From positions 1,488,001 to 1,552,000 of the forward strand of contig JAKSGN010000006.1 in NCBI GenBank assembly GCA_024180945.1: DNA of 64,000 nucleotides, in the 5' to 3' direction. How positions within the stretch are numbered: position 1 is the first letter of the stretch; every line of letters starts with the position of its first letter. The translations under genes were made by a program, and so were the position numbers. The notes beneath the pieces are model-generated. The model was not told where the DNA came from. It worked only from the letters and a program-made list of their open reading frames with translations, and searched no databases. This DNA is from Macrophomina tecta (Eukaryota; Ascomycota; Dothideomycetes; Botryosphaeriales; Botryosphaeriaceae). Shown here in pieces: positions 31,707-44,239 of the stretch.

Positions 31707-33994
31707 CTACCGTGGCCTTTGCATCGGATTCATCGCTTGTGGCTGTAGTTGTGGATTGGCATACATTTGCTGTCGTTTGTTCGGCGCGTTCATGTCGTCT
31801 CCCCCCGAGATCTCTGATATTTGTCTTCGGTGTTGATTTGCTTGTTGCCGCGCTGCTATGGCCATTTGCGGAGAAGTGTTATACTGCATTCCTGCTTGCA
31901 GTGGAGCGGCACCGGGAGGAACCCCATATGGACCGGGATGCGCGGGGACAGCGTTCATGTATTCATCCGCAACACTGCTCCCGACAGGCGATACGCCAGG
32001 GATTTGGCTGGGCGAATTCCAATTACTACCCGTCGCGGGTGACTTAGCAGGCGAATCTTCGTCCTTCAGCGACGGCCTATTCGAACTCTGCGGCAGCGGT
32101 TGAGGAGCCTGTACTGCTGGCGGGACCATAGCTTCCATTCCATGGCCGGGCTTTTTCAGGTGCGCAAGATGTTTTTCGAGCATTTGTAGTAACCCTTCTT
32201 TGGTGAAAGGTTTTGGTAAAACATCGTTCATACCTAGTACCTTGTTCAGTGAAGAAAGACTTACGCGAGCTGTGTGGTGCGACCTACCGTGTTGGAAATA
32301 CATGGAAATATCATCGCTGCGGATGTTCGATGTCATGGCAATGATAGGTGTGGTATCGAATTGCCGAATGAGGTGACAGGCAGAGACGCCATCAAGATTT
32401 GGCATGATAATATCCATGAGAACCAAATCGTATTTGGAGCCTTGATTCATCTTGTTTACAGCCTCAAGGCCATCCAACTGAGCCACTTGTTAGCGGGTCT
32501 TGCAATCAGATACGGTGCCAATTCATACTCACAGCGCTATCGATCGCACAGTTGAAGGCATACAAAAACTTGCTTCCAATGCGCCGACACGTATGGTCAT
32601 CTTCCACAAGCAGGATCTGGGGCTGCCGAATCCATCCAGGATCTACCTGAGCACTCTTCTTACGCTGTTCGGGAGCGCGGTACCTCGTCTCGGTGTTTTC
32701 AACCGGTTTATTCGGCATCGGATACGGGATATTGTTGATGTGCTCGCTGTACATTGGATCGATTCCGTTGTTCTGCCCAACAGGGTAAACCAGATTGTCG
32801 ATGTCACCAAGACGCATGGAAGTTGAAGAGCTTGCTGAGTGAGGAGCAGGACCGCGGCTCGCGGGGCGAGTTCCATTACGGATCAAATCCGGGGGCGGCG
32901 TGGTCAGTGTGCCATTCATACGCATTGCAAGCTCATTCATGTGCTCCAGATTCCGAGGATTCAACATTACGTCGGCGTTGGTCTCGCTCAGCAGCTTGGA
33001 AGCATGCTGGAGAGGGGATGCCGGGGCATCATCTTCGATAGACGGCATCTGCTGGTTCGAGGAATCCATGTTCCCGTTCTGCGCTCCAGCGCCATCTCCA
33101 GGAAACGGGTTGACCAGTCTGCTATCTCTCCTTCGCTGCGCATCAACCGAATGCAGGAAGCTCATGACGCTTTGCATGATGTGCTCATGATTGACAATTG
33201 TCTTCTGCATTCCCACCAGCTCCTGCAGCAGCATGGAATGATGGATGCTCAGCTCGTTATAACGCTCCTGCAGTTGCTGTAATTGTTGTTGGGTTGCCAT
33301 CAGCTGGGTATTGAACATGTCCATTTGCTGCGTAGGAATAACCAAATCCTCCGGATTGGCGTTGGGCTTCCTCGGCGCAGGCGCTTTCCTTCGAATGTTG
33401 TCCAAGGCATCTTTGTTGTTCATCTTGAAATCCGGGTGCTTGAACTCCCAGGCCTAAATGAGGAATCAGTACCGCGTTCCGCGACACAGACCAGGTCCAC
33501 TCACTCCTGCGCCGTAGGGTGATTGTCCGTTCTCCTCATTGTTGTGCCGGACTTTGTGAAAATCGTACTTGTTCAGCTGTCTGACGAAGCTGGCGAAATT
33601 ACTGTGCTTGAAGTGCTTGGGGAGAATGTGCTTGGTGAATTTTTCATTCTGCGCCAGGGTCAGTTCTGGCGTCGCAAGCGGGGTGGGTTCGGGCGCGTAC
33701 CTCCAAAACAACAAAGCTATCGCCTTCATTTCCCCATCTCACGACACTCTCGTCAGACGGATTCTCCAACATCCTGCAGCGATGATTTATTAGTCAATGT
33801 GCACAGCGCAGAGCGAACGGGTCCTTAGGCACGCACTTGTATAACTTCCGGACCTGTCGTGGCGATTAGCACTCCGGATTACAGCATCGTGGATGCGCGT
33901 TGGACTGGGCATCACTCACGAAGTCGCTGGAGTTACTGGATCCACCGCCTCCGCCTCCGGCGCCTCCTTGGCTGGCGTTGCTGTTGGATTCCAT
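31707..33994 (-). CDS. SKN7: Stress response regulator / HSF-type transcription factor SKN7
   Basis: Fungal response regulator acting as a transcription factor in oxidative and osmotic stress, downstream of the Sln1-Ypd1 phosphorelay. Seven exons on the minus strand: 33920-33994, 33837-33853, 33701-33773, 33505-33648, 32533-33453, 32288-32477 and 31707-32233; introns 66, 63, 52, 51, 55 and 54 nt; 648 residues. Residues about 24-115 are the HSF-type DNA-binding domain ([16 protein letters not shown]). Residues about 145-205 are a Gln-rich coiled coil. Residues about 365-495 are the receiver domain with the acidic pair in LLVEDDHTC, phospho-acceptor Asp432 ([11 protein letters not shown]) and Lys481 (LPKPF). 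A disordered Pro/Gln-rich tail follows. The last intron is 54 nt and free of stops, so retention would keep the frame. Confidence 0.95.
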
Positions 33995-34940
33995 GGTGTC
34001 GCGGGCTCAGGTGCGGTCGCGCGCCGTCGGCGGTTGAAGGAGCACAACTTCGACAAACAAAGTGGGCCAGCGTGAATGGCGACACGCTCCGGCGGCCTTG
34101 GTGCTGGAGAGCAATGGCACTGGATGGGGTCGCGAGGGTGGGTTGGCGGACGCAGCGCTCGTCTTTGCGGCAGGCGGGCCGTCGCAGGCAGGGGTGCCGT
34201 TTACGTCAAGAGCCCAGCGGCCAGGGACTCGTCTCCAGCGGATTAAGGTTGACAAGACGAAGCCTATTACGGTGCGATGGGATGCGCGCGGAACGGGAGA
34301 TGGGTCCGGTGGAGGTGACAGCACGGAGGAGCGACGACTTGGAGGTCCTGAGGGATGAGGTGGACTCGGAGAATGCAGGCGCAAGCTACTGGTGGGCGGC
34401 GGGCGGAACTAGAGGAGCACTACCAGATGAACGCGGCCTCAGCTTCGCGGCAGCTCAGCGAGCTTTGGACGCGGGGAGGACTCGACGGGCTGGGAGGCAG
34501 CGGGGCCTTGGCGTGCGAGGCGTGAAGGAAGGCGAGCGCAGGCGGCTGATCGGGGCAGAGCGGCGCTGCTGGTTCTGGGAAGGCGCGTCGAGCGAGAGCC
34601 TTTGTTTTGAGCAGTCAAGCTGCGCGACCGCGGGCCAAAAGGCGAGGGGAGTCGTCCAGGAGATCGGCGCGGCAGTCGAAAGGACCTGCTCGCGCCTGAT
34701 TTGATCGCCCAGCGCGCCGGCGATTCTGAAAAGTCTGAGGCGAGCTGCGAGCCGGCCGATTCGCTCCAGTGAGGCGTGGCCAGCTCTCGGGAGCGTGGCC
34801 GCGAGGACGCCACGGCCTGCGATCTTCATTGAGGATTTCCTGTCCTGAATCGAAATTCCGGGTAGCCAGCAGGCATCGACATGCTGCGTGACGTCCATGC
34901 CTGCTTCCCGCAACACCGACGCCCATCAGCCCTCGACAGG
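33995..34940. promoter_or_regulatory. Divergent promoter region, SKN7 / peroxiredoxin
   Basis: 946 bp between the two start codons, GC-rich. Open frames such as 33859-34704 (plus) read as low-complexity Arg/Gly and are not genes. The region presumably holds both promoters. I could not find a clear heat-shock element or Yap1 site by eye. Confidence 0.5.
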
Positions 34941-35779
34941 ATGCTTGCTGCTCGTCGTATTCCCGCCGCCCTCGCGCGCCCCGCGTGCCCGCTCGCCGCA
35001 CACTTCCACGCCTCTGCCCGCGCCTTCGTGCGTGTGGGAGACGCCGTGCCTGATGTCGAGCTGATGGAAGCCAGCCCCGGCAACAAGATCAGTATCGCCA
35101 AGGAGCTGAAAGGCAAGGGACTTGTGAGTCTCGCATAACTGCATCTCGCCCGGTGCTGGCTGACTTTAATTGCACCTCAGATCGTCGGCGTCCCGGCAGC
35201 ATACAGTACGCAGTAGCTTCCAACCAGGGCCTGCCTTTGCTATGTGCTCAGTGCTGACCACCGAGCATCAAGGTCCCGCGTGCTCGTCTAGCCATGTGCC
35301 CGGCTACATCTCTCATCCCAAGCTCGCTGCTGCCGGCCAGGTCTTTGTTGTTTCAGTTAATGACCCCTTCGTGTAAGGCTGCTCTTGTCTTTCGGCCGAA
35401 TCTTCAGCAGCGTCGTACTGACTAGGCCCAACAGGATGAAGGCGTGGGGCGATGTTCTTGATCCTACTGGCAAGAGTGGCGTATGAACCAGCCATGCGTT
35501 GTCCTGTCTGGCCCTTATGTTGATTTCATCTCAGATTCGTTTCATTGCCGACCCTACAGGTGCTTTCACGAAGGCTCTGGACCTCTCGTTCGATAGCCGT
35601 GCTATCTTTGGCAATGAACGCAGCAAGCGCTACGCTCTTGTTGTCGAAGATGGCAAGGTCAAAGAGGCTCATGTCGAACCAGACAACACCGGCGTCAACG
35701 GTGAGCATTCCTGGAGCTATCTGGCCAATGAAACATGCTGACAAGAGAAGTCTCTGCCGCGGATAAGGTCCTGGGTTAG
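34941..35779 (+). CDS. Mitochondrial peroxiredoxin, Prx5-like, 1-Cys
   Basis: Thiol peroxidase that reduces hydrogen peroxide and organic hydroperoxides. Six exons: 34941-35123, 35181-35205, 35273-35372, 35435-35480, 35535-35700 and 35751-35779; introns 57, 67, 62, 54 and 50 nt; 182 residues. The start at 34941 gives an Arg/Ala-rich leader (MLAARRIPAALARPACPLAA) typical of mitochondrial import; an upstream in-frame ATG at 34881 would add 20 residues. The active site is PAAYSPACSSSHVPGY, matching the PxxxS/TxxC rule, with peroxidatic Cys73. No second cysteine exists in the mature part, so it is of the 1-Cys kind and probably uses glutathione/glutaredoxin or thioredoxin for resolution. The exon chain restores the conserved order VSVNDPFVMKAWG, RFIADPTGAFTKAL and NVSAADKVLG. 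Confidence 0.92.
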
Positions 35780-36867
35780 TCTACAGATAAGACGCATTCT
35801 CTGGAACAGTATTCGGACAGGAAAGCCGTGATTATGATGGAAGGCGACCTCGGGGTCTAGAATCATCTGTTTCTGTAGGGGTACTCCTGATCGAACTATA
35901 GGTGATGACGGAGCAGCTTTTCCAATCCCAATTCCCAACCATCCCAGTCTGTTTACCACTCCATGACTTCGAAGCTGTGCGTGAAATCCCGAGACAGATG
36001 GCTCCTATTGCATCGCGAACTTGACCCTTGGGTCATATTTGGATCTCTTCACCCCCTGCCTGACCTGCATGATAACAAAGAAGCCGCCCGCCTGATTTGC
36101 TTCACTGTTTGATCCGCTTGATCAAACTGCCTCTTGCAATTGCTTCTTCATAGGCGAAACACATGCAGAAAATGTTGGCCAAGGCACACACGATGCAGCA
36201 TCCCCCACCTGCACCGGCATCACGTGGAGGTACGCCACCTCAGCGCTTGCGCAAACAATCTCTCTCGTCCGGGCCGCCATATTCTTCGCAATCATCTCGC
36301 GTGCTTCAAGCTCCTTTTGATCGAGTGCTGACGTCAAGTTTCTGTTTCAAATACGTTTAGTGCGTGCCCTAGATGGATTCGACAGCCTGACACTGCACCT
36401 CACAGCAGCGCGACGTCGAGTGGAGGCAGCACTTGCTTCGCGGGGTGAGGACCAACGACCTTTCACAGCTGTCATCCCACTCGCAGCTCGGCACCATGCT
36501 CAACATACCGGTGCGTATTACCTGCATGAGACAGGGCACCGGTGTTTCAATGCCGCCGGCACTGGGAAGCTAACGCGCGTCTGGCCTCCGGCTGCGCGAG
36601 CACCCGGTGCCATGCCACCAGGCCTCACCCACGTCTCCGCTGCGCGACGGTGCGGCCCGCTTCACACGCCGAGAATACGCCGTGCTGCGTGGACCCCCAA
36701 CCGCTCCAGCGACGCGTCGCCCGTCGCGTTTTCCCGTTCAATTCAAGCTGCGCGTCTTCACAACCACTGCGTACAGCCATGCCACTGATGCACATTCACC
36801 ATCACATATTCTGATGTGCATCCGCCTCATCTGCTGACCGCCGAACGCACGCAGAGCCTGGATAGCT
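35780..36867. other. Intergenic region upstream of the DNMT5-like gene
   Basis: About 1.1 kb. Open frames in 36360-36840 are present but without recognisable domains, and I found no splice connection giving a chromodomain-like N-terminus for the next gene. Holds its promoter and leader. Confidence 0.5.
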
Positions 36868-39800
36868 ATGTCGCGAGACATCCGGGAATACTTGACGCGC
36901 GCAAGCCACCGCAGTGGAATACCCTCTCCCTCCACATCAACACTAGTCACGATAGAGTCAAGCGGAGACAAGCTTGCTGTCGCAGCGGCCAACTTCACCA
37001 CAGCTATGATACCCAAAAAGCGGCCTATCGGTGTCTTCTCACATGTCGCTAGTACGTTGTATCCTGCACATTCGCTGGGTTGGACCGTGGCTACGCTTCT
37101 ACCGGCCCGAGCCACAGGACCTGCACCAAACTTTGCCGAAGGAAGTGCCAAGCCCATCAATTCTAACGCATTTCTGTAGTACCGGTGAGACCAAAGAAGC
37201 TGAAGCGCAGCATCACTTTCGCACAGCGGCCGGCAGCCATGACTTTACCGACGCCGAGAGATTCCTCATTCGACGACAGACCGGAAGACTCGAACCCCAA
37301 GAAGGGACGAACACGCAACAGGCATATCTCGTATGCTCTCCACTTCGAGGCTCCCTCTGACGATGACACTGAAGAAACAAACGATCGCGAAGAGCAGAAG
37401 GCGCATAGCGATTGTGAAGACTACAATCCGGCGGAGAGCGACTATGGAGAGAGCTTCGATGCATCGACTTCCGAGGAATTCGATCTCGACCCAGAGATCA
37501 CTGCAAGCCCTGACCCAGAGTCACCTCTCAGCCGTGGTTTCTCTGAGGATCCTGAGACAGATGCGGTGGATTTAGAAGAACCCGAGGTATCTGCAAAGGC
37601 TGGCAAACCAAAGCGGCAGAGGACCAAGGGCAATTCTAAGAGCAAGAGAAGCCCCAGAGACCGTGGCATCAACGAAGAGCTTCCTCCGCTGTCAAACATT
37701 CAGGACATATTCGACGATATCACCAACAAAGCTCTCAAGCACGGTCTAAAGGACGCATTGCAGGCACTTAACGGCAATGAGTTTCGTGTGGCTACGATGT
37801 GCTCAGGCACAGAAAGCCCTGTCCTTGCACTTCAGCTCGTCTCCGAGGCGCTGCAGAAATGCGGTGCTGCACCCTTGCGCCTAAGGCATGTATTCAGTGC
37901 CGAAATAGTGCCTAAGAAGCAAGCCTATATCGAGAGGAATTTTCACCCTCCCATCATCTTCAGAGACATCCGTGAATTGACAAGAGAGGAAGCGTTCATC
38001 TCGGGGGCGTAAGTATTTTTTGAGTCCGGCATGAAATGTGATATTGCGCTTACGCTTCTATCAGTACGAACGTCTATGGAGCCAAGGTCCCAATACCGGG
38101 AGACGTCGATCTTCTCGTTGCAGGATTCTCTTGTGTCGACTTTTCCCTTTTGAATAACAAAGGAAAGACTCTGGACCAGAAGGGAGAGTCCAGAGACACG
38201 CTTGAGGCGATCCTGAGCTATGCGGAGAAGTGGAAGCCGAAAATGATCGTTCTGGAGAACGTTTATGGTGCCCCCTGGGAGGACTGTGTGCAACGCGCAA
38301 AGAAAGTCGGCTATGCGGCTGAATTTGTCCGTGTTGACACCAAGGATTATTATCTACCTCACACGCGTACTCGTGGATACATGGTCTGCATCAACAAGGA
38401 TCACTTTCCGGGTGACGCCCATGCAGCTGTGGGGCGCTGGAAGAACCTCATGCTCGATTCCAAGAGACGCGCAAGCGCTCCAGCCTCCGCATTCCTCCTC
38501 CCTACTGATGACCACCGGGTCCATCAATTTAATATTCAACTTGCATCCCAATATCGGCGAGATGGCAGGGAGCGGACGGTGAACTGGGATGCCTGCCGCC
38601 ACCGCCATCAAAAAGTTCGGAGACAGGATGGTCTGGGTTTCCAACACCCTATCACGAACTGGATCGACAACGGGACCTGCACCACAGTTGAGCATGCACA
38701 CAAGCTGTGGTTTGCCAAGCAAGTAGAGCGCGTATGGGACTCCATCGAAATCCGCTTTCTCCGTGCGGCTAAGGACGATACAACGGACTCTGGCTACGAC
38801 CCTCATTTTAAGACGTCAATCATGGAGCTCAGTCAAAATGTTGACCGGTTCGCACAGGAAATGCCGTTTGGCATATGTTCATGTATCACACCGTCCGGAA
38901 TCTTCTACGTAACGGATCGGGGCGGTCCACTAACGCCATACGAAACTCTCGCCCTCCAGGGGCTTCCGCTCGACAAAATCTCTTTCACGATTGAGACAAT
39001 GAAAGAGTTGCAAGACCTAGCAGGCAATGCCATGAGCTCCACTGTCGTCGGCGTTGCCCAACTAGCCGCTCTCATAGTGGCCTCGCCAATGCTCAAACGG
39101 CGTGGAAATAGTTGCTCGAGTTCCGAGCCTTCAAATACCATATCCCGTACAGAAACTGCTTTGTGTGGGGAAGAACTTCTTCAACGTTATTTGCTGCACC
39201 ATAAAAACAAAACAGAAGACCACTCTATGCGCCACCTCTGTGAGGATGCTTCGCAAAGCATTCGTCTCTGCCGCTGCGAAGGCCAATACGGAGCCACAGA
39301 CAAGGAGATTTTCGTATGTGGACGGTGTCGGCACACTGTATGCGCTGAGTGTAAGAGCAAACCACCACATTCTTATGTTGACAGTCTGTTTAACCGCACC
39401 CTTACTGCCCATGAATTCGAGATTCGCTGGAAGCCTCTGTTCCCCCCTTCTCTTGAACTGACCAACTTACCGGATATACCTGGCTTGACGAAGTGTTGCC
39501 AAGGGGAGGATGGCCTGAAAGATCGGTATTTCGACGCCGTTGCGAAAGCTCTCAGAGTACCATTCAAATTTCAACATTTCAAGCGCACTGCTAAATGGGC
39601 CATCGTGTATGAGTCACCTCTGGCTATTCTCAAACTGGAAATCACGAAACAAGCTGAATGGCGCGTCTACATCAAGGCTCCTGCGGAATTGAGTGGGAAT
39701 GATCAGCTAAGGAAAGCACTCGAAACGCCTGTCGCGCGCGCCAAACTACCTGCGAGCTTCGAACCTAGTCAAAACCAGCACAATTGGGCAGAGCAGTGGG

Positions 39801-42800
39801 AATGGTTTGTCCCGTCGTACAGTTCTTTCCCCGTCTCTATCCAAGAAGAGGGCCCCGAAACCAATCGGTCATGGCGCGCCTTGTACGGCCTTGTCGACTA
39901 TCAGGAAGAGACTGTACCTCGACAGTTACGTGTTACCGTCCATTCAGGGAAAGCATTGCCAGAGAATGTATCCGGTGTTTACGAACACTTGCCAGACTGC
40001 GGGACTGCGTGTTCTTCTCTGTATCGTCGTACCGCTTCACTAGAACAACAACCTGTAACTTCCCAGTCTCACGATGAGTCCAATCCACTTTTCCTTTTCC
40101 TCGAACCCACACGCATCGGACCTGTCAATGATGACGGTTTCGTGTTCTCTCACACCCATGAACGTGTTGAGTATGGAGAAGTAAGAGACACAGTAGCTAA
40201 ACTCTGCGGGTCTTTCCGGCCATGGGATCCGTCCTCATTCTCCACTCACTGCTCGCTTGCTGGCCTCTGGGTATTGGAGAAAAATCCATCAACGATCCTT
40301 CGCGCGGAGAAGAAGTTGCTGATCATTAACGGTCCAAGCCCCCTCTCAACATGGGGTGCGCACGCCGTACGTAAATGTTCGGAGAGCTTAACAGTCTTGA
40401 GCATGAAATTTCATGCAGACGAAGAGTCTAGTGGATCGAGGGAGTACCGCTTTGACGAAAGGAGTAGCTCAGTCTTCATGAAGAGATTCTCATGGATCCT
40501 GAGCACGAATGCCCATCTACCTGAGCTCAAGCAATGGCGGCAATTAGACATTGACACAAAGGAGTGCACTACATGCGCACCAGCTCTTCCGTCAATAAAA
40601 TGGGCGCAAACAGGAGCACGAGGAAAGAACGCAAAGTCGAGTCTCATCGCTCAAGAGGATCCAGTTGAGGCGGCCGAATATGAACGGACCATGAAGCGCA
40701 GACCACGAATCCTGACTATGACGGCCACTGTAGACGAATCTCAGAACTGCCACCTGCGCGTTGGGCTTAATGTTGTCTCATTGGCTCATAGAGCGCTATC
40801 TAAATTGCCAATCTCTCAGAAACCTCCAACCGTCTCATGGAGTGTTACAACTGAATACGTGCCTCAATTGACACCAAGTCTTCCACGGTTCCGTCTCCTC
40901 AGCAACTTTGGGGATCAAGAACAAAATCAGCCAAGGGGATTTGCTCTCAAGCTTCGCCCTGCGCAACGGCGGTCTCTCTCCTGGATGCTCAAACAGGAAT
41001 CAGGTACGAAGTTCACGCTTCAAGAGGTCGCTGAAGAAGTCGCCGAACCGATTAGATGGAGAATAGAGGTGAAAGCAGAAGCGGACATCGTGGTAAAAGG
41101 TGGAGTCGTTGCCGACCAGGTTTCATACGGGAAGACCATCACATCGCTGGCTCTCATTCACGCAGGCTTCTGCGAAGACCAGAGCGCCCCGAATGACACC
41201 ACGGGGCTAATACCGCTCAGAGCTACGCTTATTCTCGTACCCAACAACCTACCTAATCAGTGGAGACAAGAAGCACTCAAAAGTTTGCCGAAGGCAGACT
41301 ACGGTCCAAAGGAGATTCTGTTGATTAAAACCGCTAAGGACTTGGACGGCTTACGAATCCAAGATTTAATGCAGGCGAAAATCGTTATTGCTCCGTTTAC
41401 CCTCTGCGGAAAAGACTACTACACGAATCGGCTGGCTCAATTAACAGCTTTGCCCGAAACACCATCAACCGACGGACGTCAATACGAAGCATGGTTCAAT
41501 TATGCACTCAAGCGCATCCCCGCAATGAATGAGAGACTGAAGGAGCTTGGAGTCTCGGCCTTCGAGGAGCATCTTAAGAAGGAATTGCAAAGGACTTGGC
41601 AGCACGCAGATTTCACGGGCATAATTCCATCGAAACGCACAAAAGGATCTAACTATAAGGGCTTAGAGGAGCAGCCCGAATACGGTAAGACTAAACCTAA
41701 GCCTGCCGCCAGCAAGCCTGCAATAAAACCGAAGGAGATGAATACGATGAATACGGATTGGAAACGGATGAGCTGCCCGGTCTTACACCAGTTTAAGTGG
41801 AACCGAGTAATCATCGACGAATTCCACTATCCCCGTGGAAGGGACTATTTGGCCTTGGTCACGCTGCCAGCCGAAAAGCGGTGGATACTATCCGGAACCC
41901 CGCCGCTGGATGACTTCGCAGACATCAAGCGCTTCGCAGCGTTTTTGGGAGTCAGCTTAGGCATCGATTGGGACGCACCAGGAGTCATCACTCACGAGAA
42001 TTCCAAACAGATGCGCAAAGAGAAAACCAGTTTCGAGCTCTTCCAGACGTTCAGTGAACGTCGTTCCGCCGCATGGCATGAAAGACGTCATACTCACGCC
42101 CAGGCTTTTTTAGACGCCTTCGCACGGCAGAACTTCGCAGAAATTGGAGAAGTGAAGTGTCACGAGACTCTCAAGTCCGTGATATTACCACTTGATCATC
42201 GAGCCATATACGAGGAACTTTCCTCACATCTGAAGGGTCGCAATATGACTATGACAAAGCTGTCGTATGAGACTGGCGACCGCGCAATGCGCATACGACA
42301 TTGCATGCGGGACTCTAATACCGCTGAGGAAGCGTTGGTGCATTGCTGCAGTATTAACATAACCGAGGGGAGCTTGGATGGCGCCTGCGTAGCTCTCCAG
42401 AGGAGAAGAGAACGAGAGCTAAGAAGCCAAGAGCGTGAGCTTAGTGACTATGTCCTACAAGCTGCACGACTTGCCAGAGCCTGTGGAGATCCCCAGGGGG
42501 AATGGAGGGATTGGGTGGTAAGGTACACAGGCGACGACTCAAATGGAGTTGAGGACCAGAAAGCACACCAGGATCTCAAGAGCATGATCGAGCGCGCGAA
42601 ACAAGATCGCACAAGAATCACCAACAAGCGACTAGTTGACGCAGCTGATGAGCTGCAGTCTCTTGTACGTAACAAGCTCGGATCACAAGCTCGCAAGTTT
42701 GTTGCCCTGCGTCGGTCTCTACGGTACATCAGGTCCGCAATAAAACTGAAGATGGCCCTCCACGGCGAAACCGACTGCGCTGTGCAGTGTGAGTGTGGAG

Positions 42801-43729
42801 ACAGCTTGCACCGAGTTCCCGCTCCCAACGCTACACTCATTATTGGTTGCGGTCATATTTTTTGTCGGGCTTGTCTAGATGCTGCCCTGTTGGAGGAGAG
42901 ATGTCGTGTGCCTGGATGTGGCATGGAGGTCCGGGAGCACAGCGTTCTCCATGCCGACAAGTTGCAACAAGCCAGTGACATTGCACAGGTGGAAGTCAGC
43001 TTTGGTGCCAAGCTGGACACTGTCATCGGCATACTGGAAGGAACCCCTGAAGAGGAACAGGCGATCATTTTCGTACAGTCCTACCGCATGATGTCCATCG
43101 TTGGCCAATCCCTCGCAGCTCATGGTATCTCGGCCTACGCCATCGATCGAGTTTCCGACTCGGCGTCAGACAAGATTGACAACTTCATCCACAATGCGAA
43201 GTACACAGACAGCAAGAAGACAAAGCTCAACAAGAAGTTCGGCAAGGCGCTTATATTGAACCTTGGCGACGAGTCTGCGGCCGGCATGAACCTTGTCAAC
43301 GCGAACCATATCATATTCATATCGCCGCTTTTGACTGCTACGAACCAAAAGTACCAGGCCGCGATGGTTCAATCAATTGGACGAGCGCGCAGGTACGGAC
43401 AAAAGCGCGAAGTCTATGTGTACAGGCTTGTTGCTCCGCACACCATTGATGTCGACATCCTTGAGCACAGGGAGTTGCGCAGCCAGGCACTGTGCGAGCA
43501 AATGCAGATGATGGAGCCTCCGTATGAGCCGGGAAAGGAGGGATACGAGAGGACGCGACTGATCAGAAATGCTGATGGACAGATAATGCTTGTCCCGAAG
43601 TCCTGGACCCAAGACGCCAATACAGCAAGCCAGCATGGGATTGGGCTCAACGTGGGCGATTCGGTGGTGGAGAGGTTCAGTTCCTTGACCGTGTTCTCCG
43701 ACGCATATGCACAAGATGGAGATGCTTAG
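36868..43729 (+). CDS. DNMT5: DNMT5-type cytosine-5 DNA methyltransferase fused to SNF2 helicase and RING
   Basis: Single-chain, ATP-dependent CpG maintenance methyltransferase class. Three exons: 36868-37051, 37180-38008 and 38065-43729 (introns 128 and 56 nt), 2225 residues. Residues 1-255 are basic then acidic and disordered. The methyltransferase domain spans about 260-680: motif I FRVATMCSGTESP (263), catalytic Cys361 in GFSCVDFS (Cys-Val where most C5 enzymes have Pro-Cys), ENV at 402-404 and GNAMSSTVVG near 658. A Cys cluster (CRCEG...CGRCRHTVCAEC, about 740-766) looks like a zinc finger. The SNF2 ATPase has Walker A VVADQVSYGKT near 1352 and DEFH near 1587. A RING insert (CECGDS...CGHIFCRACLD, about 1912-1957) precedes the C-terminal helicase lobe with QSIGRARRYGQKRE near 2107. 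This order matches DNMT5. No chromodomain is evident. The frame is intact. Confidence 0.93.
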
Positions 43730-44199
43730 GATGCCGGCGCTAGCTGCGATGTGGACGATTGTTCTGGCTGCTGATGTTGAGATCCATCGACATCCATGCG
43801 TTTCTTGGTGTTTTAGCGGAGGTGGTCAAGGCGTTCCGCAGGGAAGTGTTTTGGGATTGGGCGGCGGGCGGTGGAGAATGGAGTGGGCTCATGTCTGCGT
43901 TGTCAATCCGACTCAGACCGCATGTCTCGGGGAACCCTGGCTTCACGGGGTGAAGCGGTAGCCGCGAACACCGCCACGCTTACCTGATGCGGTCGGAGGG
44001 TGCTGGGGTGTGGCTGGCTAGTCATGCGCGTTAGGCAGGTGTTTGGACTGAGGCCGAGGGAGACCGGAAGCGGTCGCGTGTTCTTGCTTTTGGCCGCGAA
44101 GGGTCTGGGATTTTAGCGTGTCTGTGTGTAGGCCTGCATAGCGGCGGCGGAAGGATGGTTTCAGTTTCTGGAAGATGCGGACGGGAGCCGGGTCTTTTG

Positions 44200-44239
<40 letters not shown>

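Noticed and set aside
33859..34704. 281-aa plus-strand frame between SKN7 and peroxiredoxin
   Set aside because: Overlaps the first SKN7 exon in antisense and is low-complexity Arg/Gly; no domain.
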